Below are positions 1 through 10,698 of a stretch of 64,000 nt of DNA, piece after piece. The stretch's first letter is position 1. Every line of letters begins with the position of its first letter. Under the pieces are notes generated by a model. It worked only from the letters and a program-made list of their open reading frames with translations. It was not told the DNA's origin and searched no databases. The stretch is from Numida meleagris (taxonomy: Eukaryota > Chordata > Aves > Galliformes > Numididae): the NCBI RefSeq assembly GCF_002078875.1, contig NC_034438.1, positions 15,857,964 through 15,921,963 of the forward strand, read 5' to 3'. The translations under genes and the position numbers were made by a program.

Positions 1-110
1 TACAGTGTTGAGAGACATGGTTTAGCGGGGTTATTGGTGGTAGGTGGATGGTTGGCCTGGATGATCTTGCAGGTCTTTTCCAACCTAGCTAATTCCGTGA
101 TTCTATGATT
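1..110 (+). mobile_element. CR1 retrotransposon 3' end, cut by window edge
   Basis: The segment has the usual CR1 3' untranslated layout: a GGATGATCTTGCAGGTC-like block, then CTTTTCCAACCT, then a terminal GTGATTCTATGATT tail. It matches the 3' end of the nested CR1 at 53479-57150 (same TTTAG...GGTTGG...GATGATCTTG order), so it is the same subfamily. Only the non-coding tail is present; the left part lies outside the window. Confidence 0.85.
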
Positions 111-469
111 TTGCTGTTTCTCTTTATTTTATTATGTTTTTAGGTTATATGATGACTAAATGTACTTTCATCTGACTGTAGCGTTTGATTCCTGCCTCTT
201 TTACCTTTGTGTCTTTTGTTTGTTTGTTTGTTTTTTGGGAAAATTATCTTTGGACATGGGAGGAAAGGGAAATGTTATGGTTTTTAGACTTGTATAGTCT
301 GGTCTAGATGTAGTTTAGTTTTAAGAACAAAGTTTAAAAACCTGGTGTTTAACTCAAAAAACCACTCCTCTTGAGGTTTGATGAAGTCAATATAGGACAC
401 ATAAGAATGTATGCAGGAGATAAATCTTGCTTAACCACCAAGGCCGATTTGCTGAGATGCTTAGTTCTT

Positions 470-564
470 TCACAGTAGGTGTTCAGGACTTTGATAATCT
501 TTTTCAGTAGACTGAGAACATAAATTTTGTCTTTGAAACAATTCCTGGAGGTTAACATATTTCA
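470..564 (-). other. Weak candidate 3'-terminal exon
   Basis: Read on the minus strand, a pyrimidine-rich tract ending in TTGCTTCAG precedes an open stretch of about 31 codons that ends in TGA at 470-472. Visible residues include K-Y-V-N-L-Q-E-L-F-Q-R-Q and a Q-S-P-E-H-L-L end. The frame needs one leftover base from an upstream exon, which the candidate at 1044-1192 (ending in phase 0) does not supply. This could easily be chance in AT-rich DNA. Confidence 0.15.
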
Positions 565-1043
565 CTGAAGCAAGAGAATGAATTCCAAGAATAAAAAGCT
601 CTTTACAATAAATAGAACCATGTTTCACAGTGGGTAACCACATAAGAGGGTTGGACAGTCTGGTCATTCATCAAAATACCTATTTGTCTTTTTAGATTTC
701 TTGATCATATCTATCCTTAGAATACTGCAGTCCCCTCTAAAACAAATGCCATCTATGTTCCTGAATTATGCATAATGCTCTCTAATTATTTGTATAGACA
801 TTTCCATATTGCTGATCGTTGCAATATCTTGGTCCACAGAATAATTTAGTTTCATTAACCTTCAACTGACTTTATATAAACTAAACCATGTCCTCTTTGA
901 CAAGCATGGCTAAATTTTATTCTTGTTCACTTGTTAAATAACCACCTTTCCAGACAAACTGTGGGAAGTGGAAATTGTGAAGCAGGAAGATAAGTATAAA
1001 CATTGTTTTATATGATCTCTGAGAAATAATAGAAAAATATTAC

Positions 1044-1192
1044 CTGCAAATCACCGTTTTCAATCTTAAGCTTGGTTTGTTGATTGTCTTCAGGTTGCCT
1101 TAATATATAGTAAATAACTACAGAGACATTTTTGACAAAGGAGCATTTTGGCAACTTAACAGGAACTGTCAGTTTTGATCTCTCCCAGGCCT
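1044..1192 (-). other. Weak candidate internal coding exon
   Basis: On the minus strand an acceptor ending TATTTCACAG (or CACAGAG two bases later) is followed by a single open frame of 49 codons and a CAG|GTAATA donor. Starting after CACAGAG the segment is exactly 147 bp, phase 0 to 0. The peptide begins A-W-E-R-S-K-L-T-V-P-V-K and contains a V-V-I-Y-Y-I-L strand-like run. The other two frames are closed. I do not recognise the family. The segment lies in non-repeat DNA. Chance is a real alternative because one open frame of this length is not rare. Confidence 0.25.
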
Positions 1193-2029
1193 CTGTGAAA
1201 TACATTTGAGATTTTTTGGAACCTATGACTAACTGGTCTGTTCCAAGCAGTAGTCTGTATTCTCATTTTTAAAGAATTCTAGTGATTGTTAAGAATGGTT
1301 TTGTGCAAATAAATGGACAATAACTTTGCATGTGAATAACTTAGAAGTGTGAATGAACAAACTATCAACTAAGCCAAACTTTTTTTTAACTCATTTTTTG
1401 AATGATCACCTTATGTTCTGAATCTGATACAAATTATAACAAAAAAGGAAGAAGTAAATCTGTTCTCTGCTATTGTCTGGCCACTCATTATGGTGTAGTT
1501 AGTATCACTTTTGAGCAGAAAAAGAGGTCAATCTGCGTATAAAAAGAGAGTATTTTTCTCTCTCAACCTGCAGTGAAGTACAACAGCATTTTTAATACAG
1601 AAAAAAATTAAAAAAATATATAGGAATTATATGATGAGATTTATTGGGAAAAAAATGCCAGTTTCAGTGCAGGAAAAAAAAATGCATTTACCAATACAGT
1701 TTAAGTAAATAATGAGCTCTTCAGTGAGAAGTATGTATAAAGAATTACTCAAACTTGGATAAAGTAGGGCTAAATAGAAGATTAAGTAGCAGTTAGTGAA
1801 ATAAAAGTCTGTGTTTTGGATTTGTATCTTCTTCAAACTTTGGTGGCTGGAAACAGGTTTTAGCAATGGAAACTGTCAGAAGTTTTATTATTAAGATTCC
1901 TCAGTTTTGTGATTATGGCTATAAATTTTCCGTGTCATTCACCTGTTTCATTTTGAATATTTCTGTAAAACCAAATCCAGATGGTTACAGAGAAAGTACT
2001 GTTGCATCTGTTTGATTTGATTTTTAATT

Positions 2030-2060
2030 GCTTCCTTCCTTCATTCCTTCCTTCTTTCCT
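2030..2060. repeat. TTCC-rich simple repeat
   Basis: An irregular CTTCCTTCATTCCTTCC tract directly abuts the 3' tail of the CR1 at 2061-3221. A similar pyrimidine tract lies at its other end. Confidence 0.8.
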
Positions 2061-2145
2061 AGAATCATAGAATCAGAATAACAGAATTGCAGAATCATAG
2101 AATCGAATCATAGAATCATAGAATGCTTTGAGTTGGATAGGACAT

Positions 2146-2865
2146 TTAAGAGAATCGAGTTTCAACCCCCTCTGCTATAGAGCAGAGGGGCAGAATCACC
2201 TCCCTTGACCTACTGGTCACACTTCTCTTGATGCAACCCAGGATACAGTAGGCATTCTGAGCTGCAAGCTGGCTCATGTTGGATCTTTCATCAATCGACA
2301 CTCCCAAATCCTTCTCCTCAGAGGGGCTGCTCTCAAGCCATTCTCCGCCCAACCTGTATTTGTGCTTGAGATTGCTCTGACCCAGGTGCAGGACCTTGCA
2401 CTTGGCTTTGTTGAACTTAATGAGGTTGGCATGGGCCCTCCTCTCAAGCCTGTCTGGGTCACTCTCGATGGCATCCCTTCCCTCTGGCATGTCAATTGCA
2501 CCACTCAACTTGGTGTCTTCTGCAAAGTTGCTGAGGGTGCACCCAGTCCCACTGTCCATGTCACCTACAAAGATACTAAATAACACTGATCGCAACATCG
2601 ATCCCCGAGGAATACCACTCATCACCAGTCTCCACTTGGACACTGAGCCATTGCCCATAACTCTCTGAGTGCAACCATCCAGCCAATTCCTTAACCAGTG
2701 AGTGGTCCATCCACCAAATCCATTTTTTTTCCAATTTGGCAACCAGTATGTCATGAGGGCAGCGTCAAATGCTTTGCACAAGTCCAGGTCGATGACATCT
2801 ATTTCTCTTCCTTTATCCACTGACGTTGTAACTCCATCACAAATGTCACCAAGTTTGTCAGGCAC
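2146..2865 (-). pseudogene. CR1 ORF2 reverse transcriptase, middle part
   Basis: A 239-codon open frame covers the palm of the CR1 reverse transcriptase. Motif A appears as D-L-D-L-C-K-A-F-D, the motif B region as M-S-G-I-P-R-G-S, and motif C as F-A-E-D at 2515-2526, where active CR1 has F-A-D-D. The first catalytic aspartate of motif C is therefore glutamate, which should abolish activity. The last residues are read-through into 3' UTR created by the internal deletion, so the C-terminus (I-A-E-G-V-E-T-R) is not original. It overlaps the upstream RT fragment at 2799-3173 in another frame, showing a frameshift near 2800-2860. It is a dead retrotransposon protein. Confidence 0.9.
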
Positions 2866-3173
2866 GACCTTCCCTTTGTGAAAACATGTTGGTTACCACA
2901 AATCTCATTGTCTTTATTTTCCATGTGCCTTAGTAGGGTCTTCAGGAGGATCTGTTCCATGATCTTGCCAGGCACAGAGGTGAGACTGACTGGCCTGTAG
3001 TTCCCTGGATCTTCTTTTTTTCCCTTCTTGAAAATGAGGGTTACGTTTCCCCTTTTCCAATCAGTGGGAACTTCACCAGACTGCCATGACTTTTCAAATG
3101 TGATGGATAGCAGCTTGGCAACTTTGTCCGACAGTTCCCTCTGAACCCAGAGATGTATCTCATTGGGTCCCAT
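2799..3173 (-). pseudogene. CR1 ORF2 reverse transcriptase, N-terminal part
   Basis: This 124-codon minus-strand frame encodes the fingers part of the CR1 reverse transcriptase: V-P-T-D-W-K, I-F-K-K-G, then [13 protein letters not shown] and a GRSCLTNLV segment. It continues in the next frame into the palm at 2146-2865, so a frameshift separates them. The start at M-G-P is internal to ORF2; the upstream endonuclease is missing because the element is 5'-truncated near 3221. Confidence 0.88.
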
Positions 3174-3221
3174 GGACTTGTGTGTCTTCAGGTTCTTTAG
3201 ATGGTTTCAGACCTGATCTTC

Positions 3222-3306
3222 ACTTCCTTCCTTTCTTCCTTCCTGTGTTTCTTTTTTTCCTTCTTTCTTCTTTTCTTTCTCTCTCTTTCTTTCCTTCCTT
3301 CTTTCA
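3222..3306. repeat. CTTT/CTTCC pyrimidine microsatellite
   Basis: About 85 bases of CTTCC and CTTT units sit immediately next to the 5' truncation point of the CR1 at 2061-3221. Confidence 0.85.
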
Positions 3307-5952
3307 TAACAGGAAACTGGAAGAGTAGGTATATATACATTTTTTGGTGAAGTCATAACTTACAGGCTTCTATTCTGGAAGTTCCACTCACTGTGATGTC
3401 AGGGCAAAGCAGAACCATTAGATGAAAGAATGTCTATCCTACGTATGGTAAAAGATTTGCCAAGCCCAGTAATCTGTTTTCAACTGTGAACATAAATGAA
3501 TATTCAGGAGAGGATGGGAAGAGGAACCTTACCCTTTAACTGTGTAGCAAAATTGCATGTACTTGAACTAAGAAAGAAAGCTGCTTTCTTTTCTCCAGTC
3601 CAGTGGAAACAATGAAAACAATGCCATTACTGCATAAGATCTAAAATCAGTAGGTTTTCTCTGGAACATGTTATATGCTTGCTGACTTGAAGACAGTGAT
3701 GAAAGAAAATGAATTATCAACTGTATACAAAAGATACTTAGAATAGAAAAAAAAAAAAATAAAAACACCATCTGAATGTCATTTTTCCACAATATCCACT
3801 TCTTTACATCAAAAGGGATCCCTGAAATTAATAATTCCTGTTTAACATAAAAGAAAAATAGCAAAGAGTTGATAAAAAGAATGCAAGCTGTACTTGGCAC
3901 AAGCATGCACAGTTCCCTATCTTGTTTTTCAGGTAAAGAACTGGCATAAAAAGTTATGAATATAAAGGAAGGTTGCTCTTAGTTAAAGTCATTCTTAATT
4001 AAGAACTAAAGTACAAGACTAATTAAAAAAAAAAAAAAAAGTAAGCTTTCTGGCTTTAAGTGTCTCTACTCCAGCTTCCTTTGATAAAAATATTCTGTAA
4101 GAGAATGAAGAGGCAGAGGTTTTTACACAGGTCATTTCCTTCAAGGAGAATATAGCAATAGACAGTAAGAGAAAGCAGGTGATAATACTGGTTTCAAGCA
4201 GATGAGGTATTCCAAACAGGATTTCCTCTAAAGAAGCAAGACAGAGAGAAATTTGTGTTTTCTTAATGAGATGAAATGACCTCTTTGACTTTGCTTGATT
4301 GAACATCATGTGAAGCTTGTATTTCAAGATGTAACTGTATAGAGAAACTTCAAGTTTTGAAATTCCAAGTTTTTCTTCTCTGCATAAAACAAAAATTTAT
4401 GACAAAACACTATAAAGATTTTTGACTTTAACAAGCCATTGGTTTTTCCTAAAATAGACTATATGCCTTAGCTTTTTGCTGTAACATTTATTTCTGAACT
4501 TTTGTCTGAATTTTAAGCTGCACTTAAAATACAAACCATACTGAGTGAGGATCAGTGTCTATGATGTTTCTGTAAAGGATATAAAGTTGAAGAAATTTTA
4601 AAAACATAAAAAGATGTTATTGAAATTAAGAGTTGTTTTCTATTTACAGCTTTGAAAAATCACACAACAGATAAATACAAAACAAAATTATTTGGCTTCC
4701 CATTTGGCAAATAAAATGTATCTGGTTACCCCTCACAATTTTGTGGGTTTGATCTACAGGATTTATGAGCTTGGGTTTGTTTTTTCAGTGATTTTAAATT
4801 CAAAGTGAATTCTAAGATTCTTTTTTTTTTTTTTTTTACAATGTGCAGTAGATAGTAGGTTTTAATTTCAATACCGTTGATACATTTCATAATATAGCTT
4901 AATCCTAGAACTTGCAGGGTTAGTAATAATGAAAAAATATACTCAAAACAAAACACTGCTCTGTGTATAGTATATGGATTCACGTGTATGAATAACAGAA
5001 ATTGAACTGAAAAGGTTGATATACTAAGAAAACTAGCAGTTTAGATTTGCAGAGACTGCAAAGGGAGACCAGAGAACCCTGATAAGATATTGAACATGAC
5101 TTTGTGGAAACACATGTAATTTGGTGAAACTCTTATCAAATACAAAAAAAAAAAAAAAATCATTGCAGCAGACTCCACAATCTATAATTCTCATTGTTTT
5201 AAAAAGTGATCACTTCAAATGGATCCTGACCTTCTGCAAAGAATGTGACATGGAATGTAAAAGAGCCTTTAGAGGACGATTTAAAACTTATATAAACACC
5301 ATTAATTTAGTTTGCTCCTTGTTTCACTCCAAGCCTTTATACCTGATTACTCATGCTACCTGCAATAACTTTCTCCCACTCTCTGTAAATTTTTCCAAAT
5401 GACACTCATTGTTCAAGTGGTGGAAGAGCTTGTCCACCACCTAATCCAGAAAAATATCTTTTATCACTAGCAAAATTTTGGCTTAGTCCCTGAATTAACT
5501 GTACGAGAACCTGAATCTAGAATCTATTACTTACAATTTTTCTCTCTAAAGCAGAACTCTTAACTTAAGGAATATTCCTCTTCACTATAGCTCAAATTAT
5601 CACCAAAAGACCACATATGAAGGTATTCTGAAAATCAACCAAACAGCTTTCTATCTTAAATAATGGCAACGATTTTGTGTTCTCAAGCTTGTTCACAGTT
5701 AGCATGCAATTGTAATAAGATCTTGAGTGCCTGAATAAAACTACAGCACTACTACTTACAGATCAGACCAAGATATAAATGCAGCATATCAAATTATTTT
5801 TTGGAACTGAACAGCCGCCACTTCAAGTTACTGGAAATACATTTCCTAGATCAAACTATCATGTCTTTCCAGTATAAGGCAACTGTAGCATCATGCACAT
5901 CAATGTGATTAAATGGTTACATATATATAGAATATAAAGGAATAAAAATATT
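3307..5952. other. Unique AT-rich DNA with homopolymer runs
   Basis: No repeat family or convincing gene is seen. Runs include poly-A at about 4025-4040, poly-T at about 4821-4837 and poly-A at about 5144-5159. Open frames here are short, lysine- and phenylalanine-rich, and look like chance. Confidence 0.5.
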
Positions 5953-6442
5953 TGTCAACAGTTTACGGGCTTTTGGCCTGGTTCCGTGACGAATGGGACG
6001 GGGGACCCACGGACCCACACCCCGATAAAAGGGAAAATGGAAAAAAGGGTAAGGAGACGGGCCTGAGAGCAAAAACAGCGGCAACAATCTGAGAAGAAAC
6101 AAACTAATTTACTAAATACGATATCGGAATGCAAAACAACACACTATAATACAATATAATTACAATTTAAGCTGATAAATCCAATACAGCAAGAGAGAAT
6201 GTCCAAAAATCAAAGTAGGCCTTACTCTAATACTGATAATAAGATGGCTGGGGAGCGAGATGCTGCCAAGATGAGAGACGGTGGAAAGAGAGCGAGGTCT
6301 CATGATCCGCGAGTTTTTATCTTTCTCTCTGGCCGGAAAACTGTAACAGGGTCGCTAAGTCCCCTGGGGAATGTAGTAGTCCTTCTCTTCTGGCAACCAG
6401 GTACACACACTACCAATAACCAAAAATCATAAAACCATGACA
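5953..6442 (-). mobile_element. Solo LTR of an endogenous retrovirus, minus strand
   Basis: On the minus strand the element runs from TGTCATGG (6442) to CTGTTGACA (5953), i.e. TG...CA ends. It is the same family as the plus-strand LTR at 7738-8266. Flanks read ATATT (5948-5952) and GTATT (6443-6447), a 5 bp target-site duplication with one difference. No gag, pol or env sequence is attached, so it is a solo LTR left by LTR-LTR recombination. A 115 bp core (6074-6188) differs from the other copy at one position. Confidence 0.88.
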
Positions 6443-6640
6443 GTATTATTTTAAAAAATCTTCCCAATTCTGAAATGCAGTTTTTCAGTAAGACACTGCA
6501 GCACTCCAAAGCAAGTCTTTCTGCAAATGTCAAAATTGCCCAACTACCAAAAGCTGAAATATTCAATAAGGATACATGAATAAGAAGAGTATAGAGATCA
6601 TAGTAATATGGTCAGTCTGTATCTTGGGCTAGCACCAAGT

Positions 6641-7243
6641 TTACCTTGGGCTGCATAAAAAGAAGTGTGGCCAGCAGGTTGAGGGAAGTGATCCTACCAC
6701 TACACACTGTGCTGGTGAGACCTCACCTGGGGTACTGCATCCAGATGTGGAGTCCTCAGTACACGAGAGACATAGACTTGCTGGAGCGCATCCAGAGGAG
6801 GGCCCCAAAAATCATCCAAGGCACGGAACACCTCCCCTATGGGGACAGGCTGAGAGAGCTGGGGCTGTTCAGCCTGGAGAAGAGAAGGCTCGGGGGAGAC
6901 CTGAGAGCAGACTTTCAGCACCTAAAGGGGGGCTTTAAGAAGAAAGGGGACAGATTCTTTAGCAGGGTGTCCTGTGACAGGACAAGGGGAAATGGTTTCA
7001 AACTAAAAGAGTGGAGATTTGTACTGGTCATAAGGAAAAAGTTTTTTGCAACAGTAGTGAAGGACTAGAACAGGTGGTATAGTGAGGTGGTGGATGTCCC
7101 ATCCTTGGAGACATTCAAGGTCAGACTCAACCAGGCTCTGTGCAACCTGATCTAGATGTAGGTGTCCCTGTTCACTGCAGGGGGGTTGGACTAGATGACC
7201 TCTAAATGTCCCCTCCAACTCAAAAGATTCTATGTTTCTATAT
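6641..7243 (+). mobile_element. CR1 retrotransposon, plus strand, 5'-truncated
   Basis: The element covers the C-terminal part of ORF2 plus the 3' UTR, from TTGGGCTGCATAAAAAG to a degenerate tail AGATTCTATGTTTCTATA. The 3' UTR contains the CR1 blocks GGTTGGACTAGATGACCTC and CCCCTCCAACTC. Confidence 0.93.
6646..7068 (+). pseudogene. CR1 ORF2 C-terminal domain fragment
   Basis: A 140-codon open frame carries the CR1 ORF2 C-terminus: [38 protein letters not shown], and [10 protein letters not shown]. These blocks lie downstream of the reverse transcriptase palm. The frame ends at a TAG at 7066-7068 where relatives have a tryptophan (H-W-N-R). Translation in the same frame after that stop still reads S-E-V-V-D-V-P-S-L-E, so the stop is a late point mutation. 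There is no endonuclease or RT palm in this copy. Confidence 0.9.
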
Positions 7244-7314
7244 CATTGTTCTTGACTGTGCTTGCAGAGACTTTATGTAATAGAACTGTGGAAATATAAG
7301 GTTAAAATAAACTA

Positions 7315-7412
7315 CAGAAGCTCATGTAGTCCACTCCTTACCCAAAGGTAGAATCAGATCTTCCTATGCAATCCTGGACAGATGTTTCTAACCTGGCAGT
7401 GAACACTGATGT
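7315..7412 (-). mobile_element. Old CR1/L3-like 3' UTR fragment
   Basis: The sequence CTCATGTAGTCCACTCC followed by CAAAGGTAGAATCA and GACAGATGTTTCTAACCTG has the order of the 3' UTR of old amniote CR1 elements (TCTAGTCCA..., CAAAG.AGGATCA..., GATGGTTGTCTAACCT) on the minus strand. It is too decayed to assign to a subfamily. I judge this from memory of the family pattern, not an alignment. Confidence 0.5.
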
Positions 7413-7481
7413 AGAATATAGACATTTTGTACTATTTCCTATGAAGATATCTGCATGCCTGAATGGCATTAGCATTCAGAA

Positions 7482-7534
7482 ATATATATATAGGTATATA
7501 TGTGATTGTATATCTGTGTATATGTATACATATT
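7482..7534. repeat. TA-rich microsatellite
   Basis: The tract is ATATATATATAGGTATATATG followed by TGTATATCTGTGTATATG-like units. It abuts the truncated 5' end of the next CR1. Confidence 0.8.
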
Positions 7535-7737
7535 TTGGAGGGTGAATGACTGTTTATATGGGTTGATAGTGATAGGACAAGGGGAATGGTTTTAAACTAA
7601 GACAGGGGAGGTTAATGTTAGATATTAGGAGGAAGTTTTTCACTCAGAGGGTGGTGATGCACTGGAACAGGTTGCCCAAGGAGGTTGTGGATGCCTCGTC
7701 CCTGGACGCATTCAAGTCCAGGCTGGATGTAGCTCTG
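7535..7737 (+). mobile_element. CR1 3' part, left half (interrupted by LTR)
   Basis: The left half of a CR1 runs from GACTGTTTATATGGGTTGATAG through AGGACAAGGGGAATGG and GGTTGCCCAAGGAGG to GATGTAGCTCTG at 7737. The element resumes at 8267 with CTCTGGCAGCCTGGTCTAG. It encodes the last part of ORF2. Confidence 0.93.
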
Positions 7738-8266
7738 TGTCACGGTTTTGTGATTTTCGGTTATTGGTATTCCACATCATAACATCATGTAGTGGACATA
7801 CCTAGTTCTCAGAAGAGAAGGACTACTACAGTCCCCACGGCACTTTGCTCCTCTGTTACCATTTTCCAGCCGGAGGGAAAAGATAGAAGCTCGCAGTATA
7901 AAAACTTGCAGATCACGAGACCTCGTCCCTTTTTCCGCCGTCTCTCGTCTTGGCAGCACCTCGCTCTCCAGCCGTCTTATCGTCGGTAGTAGAGTAAGGC
8001 CTACCTTGACTTTGGGACATTCTCTCTCTCTGTATTGGATTTATCAGCTTAAATTGTAATTATATTGTATTATAGTGTGTTGTTTTGCATTCCGATATCG
8101 TATTTAGTAAATTAGTTTGTTTCTCCTCAGATTGTTGCCGCTGTTCTTTGCTCTCAGGGCCATCTCCCTACCCTTTTCCCCTTTCCCCTTTTCCCGGGGC
8201 GTGGGCCCTTGGGTCCCCCGTCCCCTTTGTCACGGAATCAGGCCTAACGCCCGTAAACCGTCGACA
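7738..8266 (+). mobile_element. Solo LTR inserted into a CR1
   Basis: The LTR begins TGTCACGGTTTTG and ends AAACCGTCGACA, with a short imperfect inverted repeat at its ends. It is flanked by an exact 5 bp duplication, CTCTG, at 7733-7737 and 8267-8271, and the CR1 reads through once it is removed. It is 529 bp, has a TATAAAA box at 7897-7903, and shares its family with the minus-strand LTR at 5953-6442. I see no canonical AATAAA. A pyrimidine tract plus CAG (TTTCTCCTCAG) near 8120-8131 looks like a splice acceptor. A 5 bp duplication is common for ERVL-type elements, but I cannot name the family. Confidence 0.95.
7897..7903 (+). promoter_or_regulatory. TATA box of the solo LTR
   Basis: TATAAAA lies about 160 bp into the LTR at 7738-8266. 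In the other copy the matching region reads GATAAAAACTCG, so the box is changed there. Confidence 0.55.
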
Positions 8267-8382
8267 CTCTGGCAGCCTGGTCTAGTGGCTGGCAACCCTG
8301 CACTCAGCAGGGGGATTGAAACTAGATGATCTTTGAGGTTCTTTTCAATCCAGGCCATTTTATGATTCTATGATTCTATGAT
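8267..8382 (+). mobile_element. CR1 3' part, right half and tail
   Basis: This continues the CR1 of 7535-7737 after the LTR. It carries CAGCCTGGTCTAGTGGCTGG, GGGGGATTGAAACTAGATG, and the tail TATGATTCTATGATTCTATG. Confidence 0.93.
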
Positions 8383-10698
8383 ATATTTTATTTCAGTTCA
8401 AGCAAGAGGATTTTCCAAGCATGCTTTATTGTATTAAAAAATGACAATCAACTAACAAATATAAATGGACCAGTCTTGAATAATCTCATTCTTTGTTGCC
8501 TTCCTAGTAGTTGGAATAAGGATTAAGCTGTTTTTTATTGTTGGCGAAGTGAAAACTCTGCAACACAGCTCAGGGTTTAATTTTAAGTAATTTTCGTAAG
8601 TCTTTGGAAGCACTACTTTTCAAGGCTGCCTACTATCAGTGACTTGGTCAACATTCACTTTCTAGGAGTCCTCTTCTTAGCAAGTCCTGTTCTTTTAGAA
8701 AATAACTGCCAACAAAATCTGTTAGCTAGAGTTTCTGTAGTTTCTGCAGACTGGGAGGTAGACTGCTTAAAATCTTTTGGAAACTGACCTCATTAAGTCT
8801 TCCCTTCTGCTCCTGCTGTTGCCTTTTTCCATTTCTCCTGTGATGAAATATAACTACAAGCACTACTTTACTATTCCTTTTATTCAAAAAGAGAAAGGAA
8901 TGAAGTAAAAATTATTGTATCAGAGGTAAAGAAAATGTCTTCCTGTGTTATAATTGCATTTTAAAGTAATCAAAAGACACTGTTTTGCTGGCTGTTGTTT
9001 TAGAAAGAAAGTCAGTAACTAGCTGGCAGCTAATCACCAAGCAAGTAATCAAACCCAAATATCTGGGTGTGCTTTGTCCTTCCAGTGTATTTATATATGT
9101 TTTTTTTTAATTTAAAATATAAAATTGAAAATATCTGTACAAAAGGAACTCGTTTCAAATCCACAGATGAAAGCAAAAACTTTGTACATCTTTAGCTGAC
9201 TCTGTTGACCTGAGTAGGCAGGCTGTATTGTTGGTTAGGACTGAAGGGTTTGTTCCACAAATGTTTTAGGTAACTATTAGCAGCTTAATTACATCATTTT
9301 AATTTCTACTTTCCTTCTGAACTGGAGCTTTTACTGAAGCTAGTAAAATCCAGTAGGGCAAAGGTTGAACTCTAAACTGGATTCTGAATTTTTTTGTTGT
9401 TTCTAATTGAGCATGAGCAACTTAGGTGTACATGTATTTAGGGAATGACTTCCAGAGGTCTGTTCCAACCTGAATTGTTCTATAACATGAGATTCATCAG
9501 TTAAACTCTTAAGGATTTGAAAACTCAAAGAAAATGAATGGTAAATCACTTCCACATCTTTCAATTTCTAGATCAGATATGTCAAGGACTTCAAAATGTC
9601 TCCCATAATGCTCTAGAGTAATATTTGCTTTTAAAAGTAAACTAGTAACAAGGAAAATAAATGTCTAGACTGCTCACAGGAGATTTTGCCACCAACAAAA
9701 GAAGAATAGATAGGCATAGAAGTTATTTAGAAGACATTTTTATTAAAACGCAGCATATTCAGAGCTTATTAAGGCACAGTAATAATGAACATAAAAAATA
9801 TATTTTTTGTCAAGAAGAGGAAATAATTTTTTTAACAAACATTGAATGGTAAAGAGAATACTCAATAAATTGTTTTTCTATCTTTAATTTAGTAAGCAGA
9901 CTATATTTACAGTGAAGAAATGCAAATCTAAATATTATTACCAAAACAAAACCAGCAGAATTGTGATATGTTGACTCCAGATGACAGACACAAAATGTTT
10001 ATGAAATTGGTTTGACTATGAAGGCAAGCACACTTCAAACTTAAATTGCTTTGGTGATTCTTTTGCTGTGAAGTACAAGCCAGTCTTCTGAGTTCTAAAA
10101 GTTATTTGCTTTTCTTTTTTAACCGCGCTGATGGCTTTGAACCAGTATTTGATATGGGCAGACAGAGCTCTGGATTCACAGTCTGAACATTATCAACTGT
10201 GTTTAAGCTGGTATGTCATTACCTATACAGATTGCTAAAATATCAGTAGGATTTTGACATATAATATCAAGATCTCCCTTTTCCACTTTCATTATAGAAT
10301 AGAATTCTCTGAGAACTATTTTGGATTTTTCTTCAGCATTGACTTTTTCTTCTTTGTTTAATTAAGCACAAGTATAACTTATTTCAATCTAGTTAGACTC
10401 ATGCTTCAATATTTATTCTGTGCAATTTTGGTCAAAAGAATGTTGCAAATTTATTGTTATTTATATCTTGCAGTCATGTTTAAATTACTACATAATGCAA
10501 GAATTAATTATTAAAATATAGAAGATTTTTGCAGAGGAATACATGCATCTTTAGTTTATTTTGCCTTAAAAAGCATATGTAAGTAGAGGGTATGTATGCC
10601 TGAGCAAAAACTATGTTTGAAATGAGAATGTTATGCATGAAAAAGCAAATACTCACATGCACACCTGTATACCTTTTCTCAGGTTTAAATCCTTAAAA
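8383..10698. other. Unique AT-rich DNA
   Basis: No gene is recognised. One small CR1 tail remnant lies at about 9440-9488 (listed separately). Short T and A runs occur throughout. Confidence 0.5.
9440..9488 (+). mobile_element. Possible CR1 3' tail remnant
   Basis: GAATGACTTCCAGAGGTCTG followed by TTCCAACCTGAATTGTTCTAT resembles the last 45 bases of a CR1 3' UTR (GATGACCTCCAGAGGTCC, TTCCAACCTGAATTATTCTAT). It is short, so the assignment is tentative. Confidence 0.5.

Larger units (their letters stand above)
111..2029. other. Unique AT-rich DNA
   Basis: No repeat family is recognised here. Two minus-strand open segments bounded by splice-like sites (1044-1192 and 470-564) are listed separately as weak exon candidates. 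The rest shows only short A or T runs. Confidence 0.5.
2061..3221 (-). mobile_element. CR1 retrotransposon, minus strand, internally deleted
   Basis: The element starts with a long AGAATCATAGAATC tail (reverse complement of the CR1 octamer repeat) and runs into ORF2 reverse transcriptase sequence on the minus strand. At about 2178-2182 the 3' untranslated region jumps directly to the part of ORF2 that reads VILPL, skipping the C-terminal ORF2 segment and most of the 3' UTR present in the copy at 36412-37062. The 5' end is truncated at a pyrimidine-rich tract. Confidence 0.93.

Noticed and set aside
5953..8266. A single provirus with two LTRs
   Set aside because: The LTRs are in opposite orientation, each with its own flanking duplication, and CR1 rather than viral genes lies between them.
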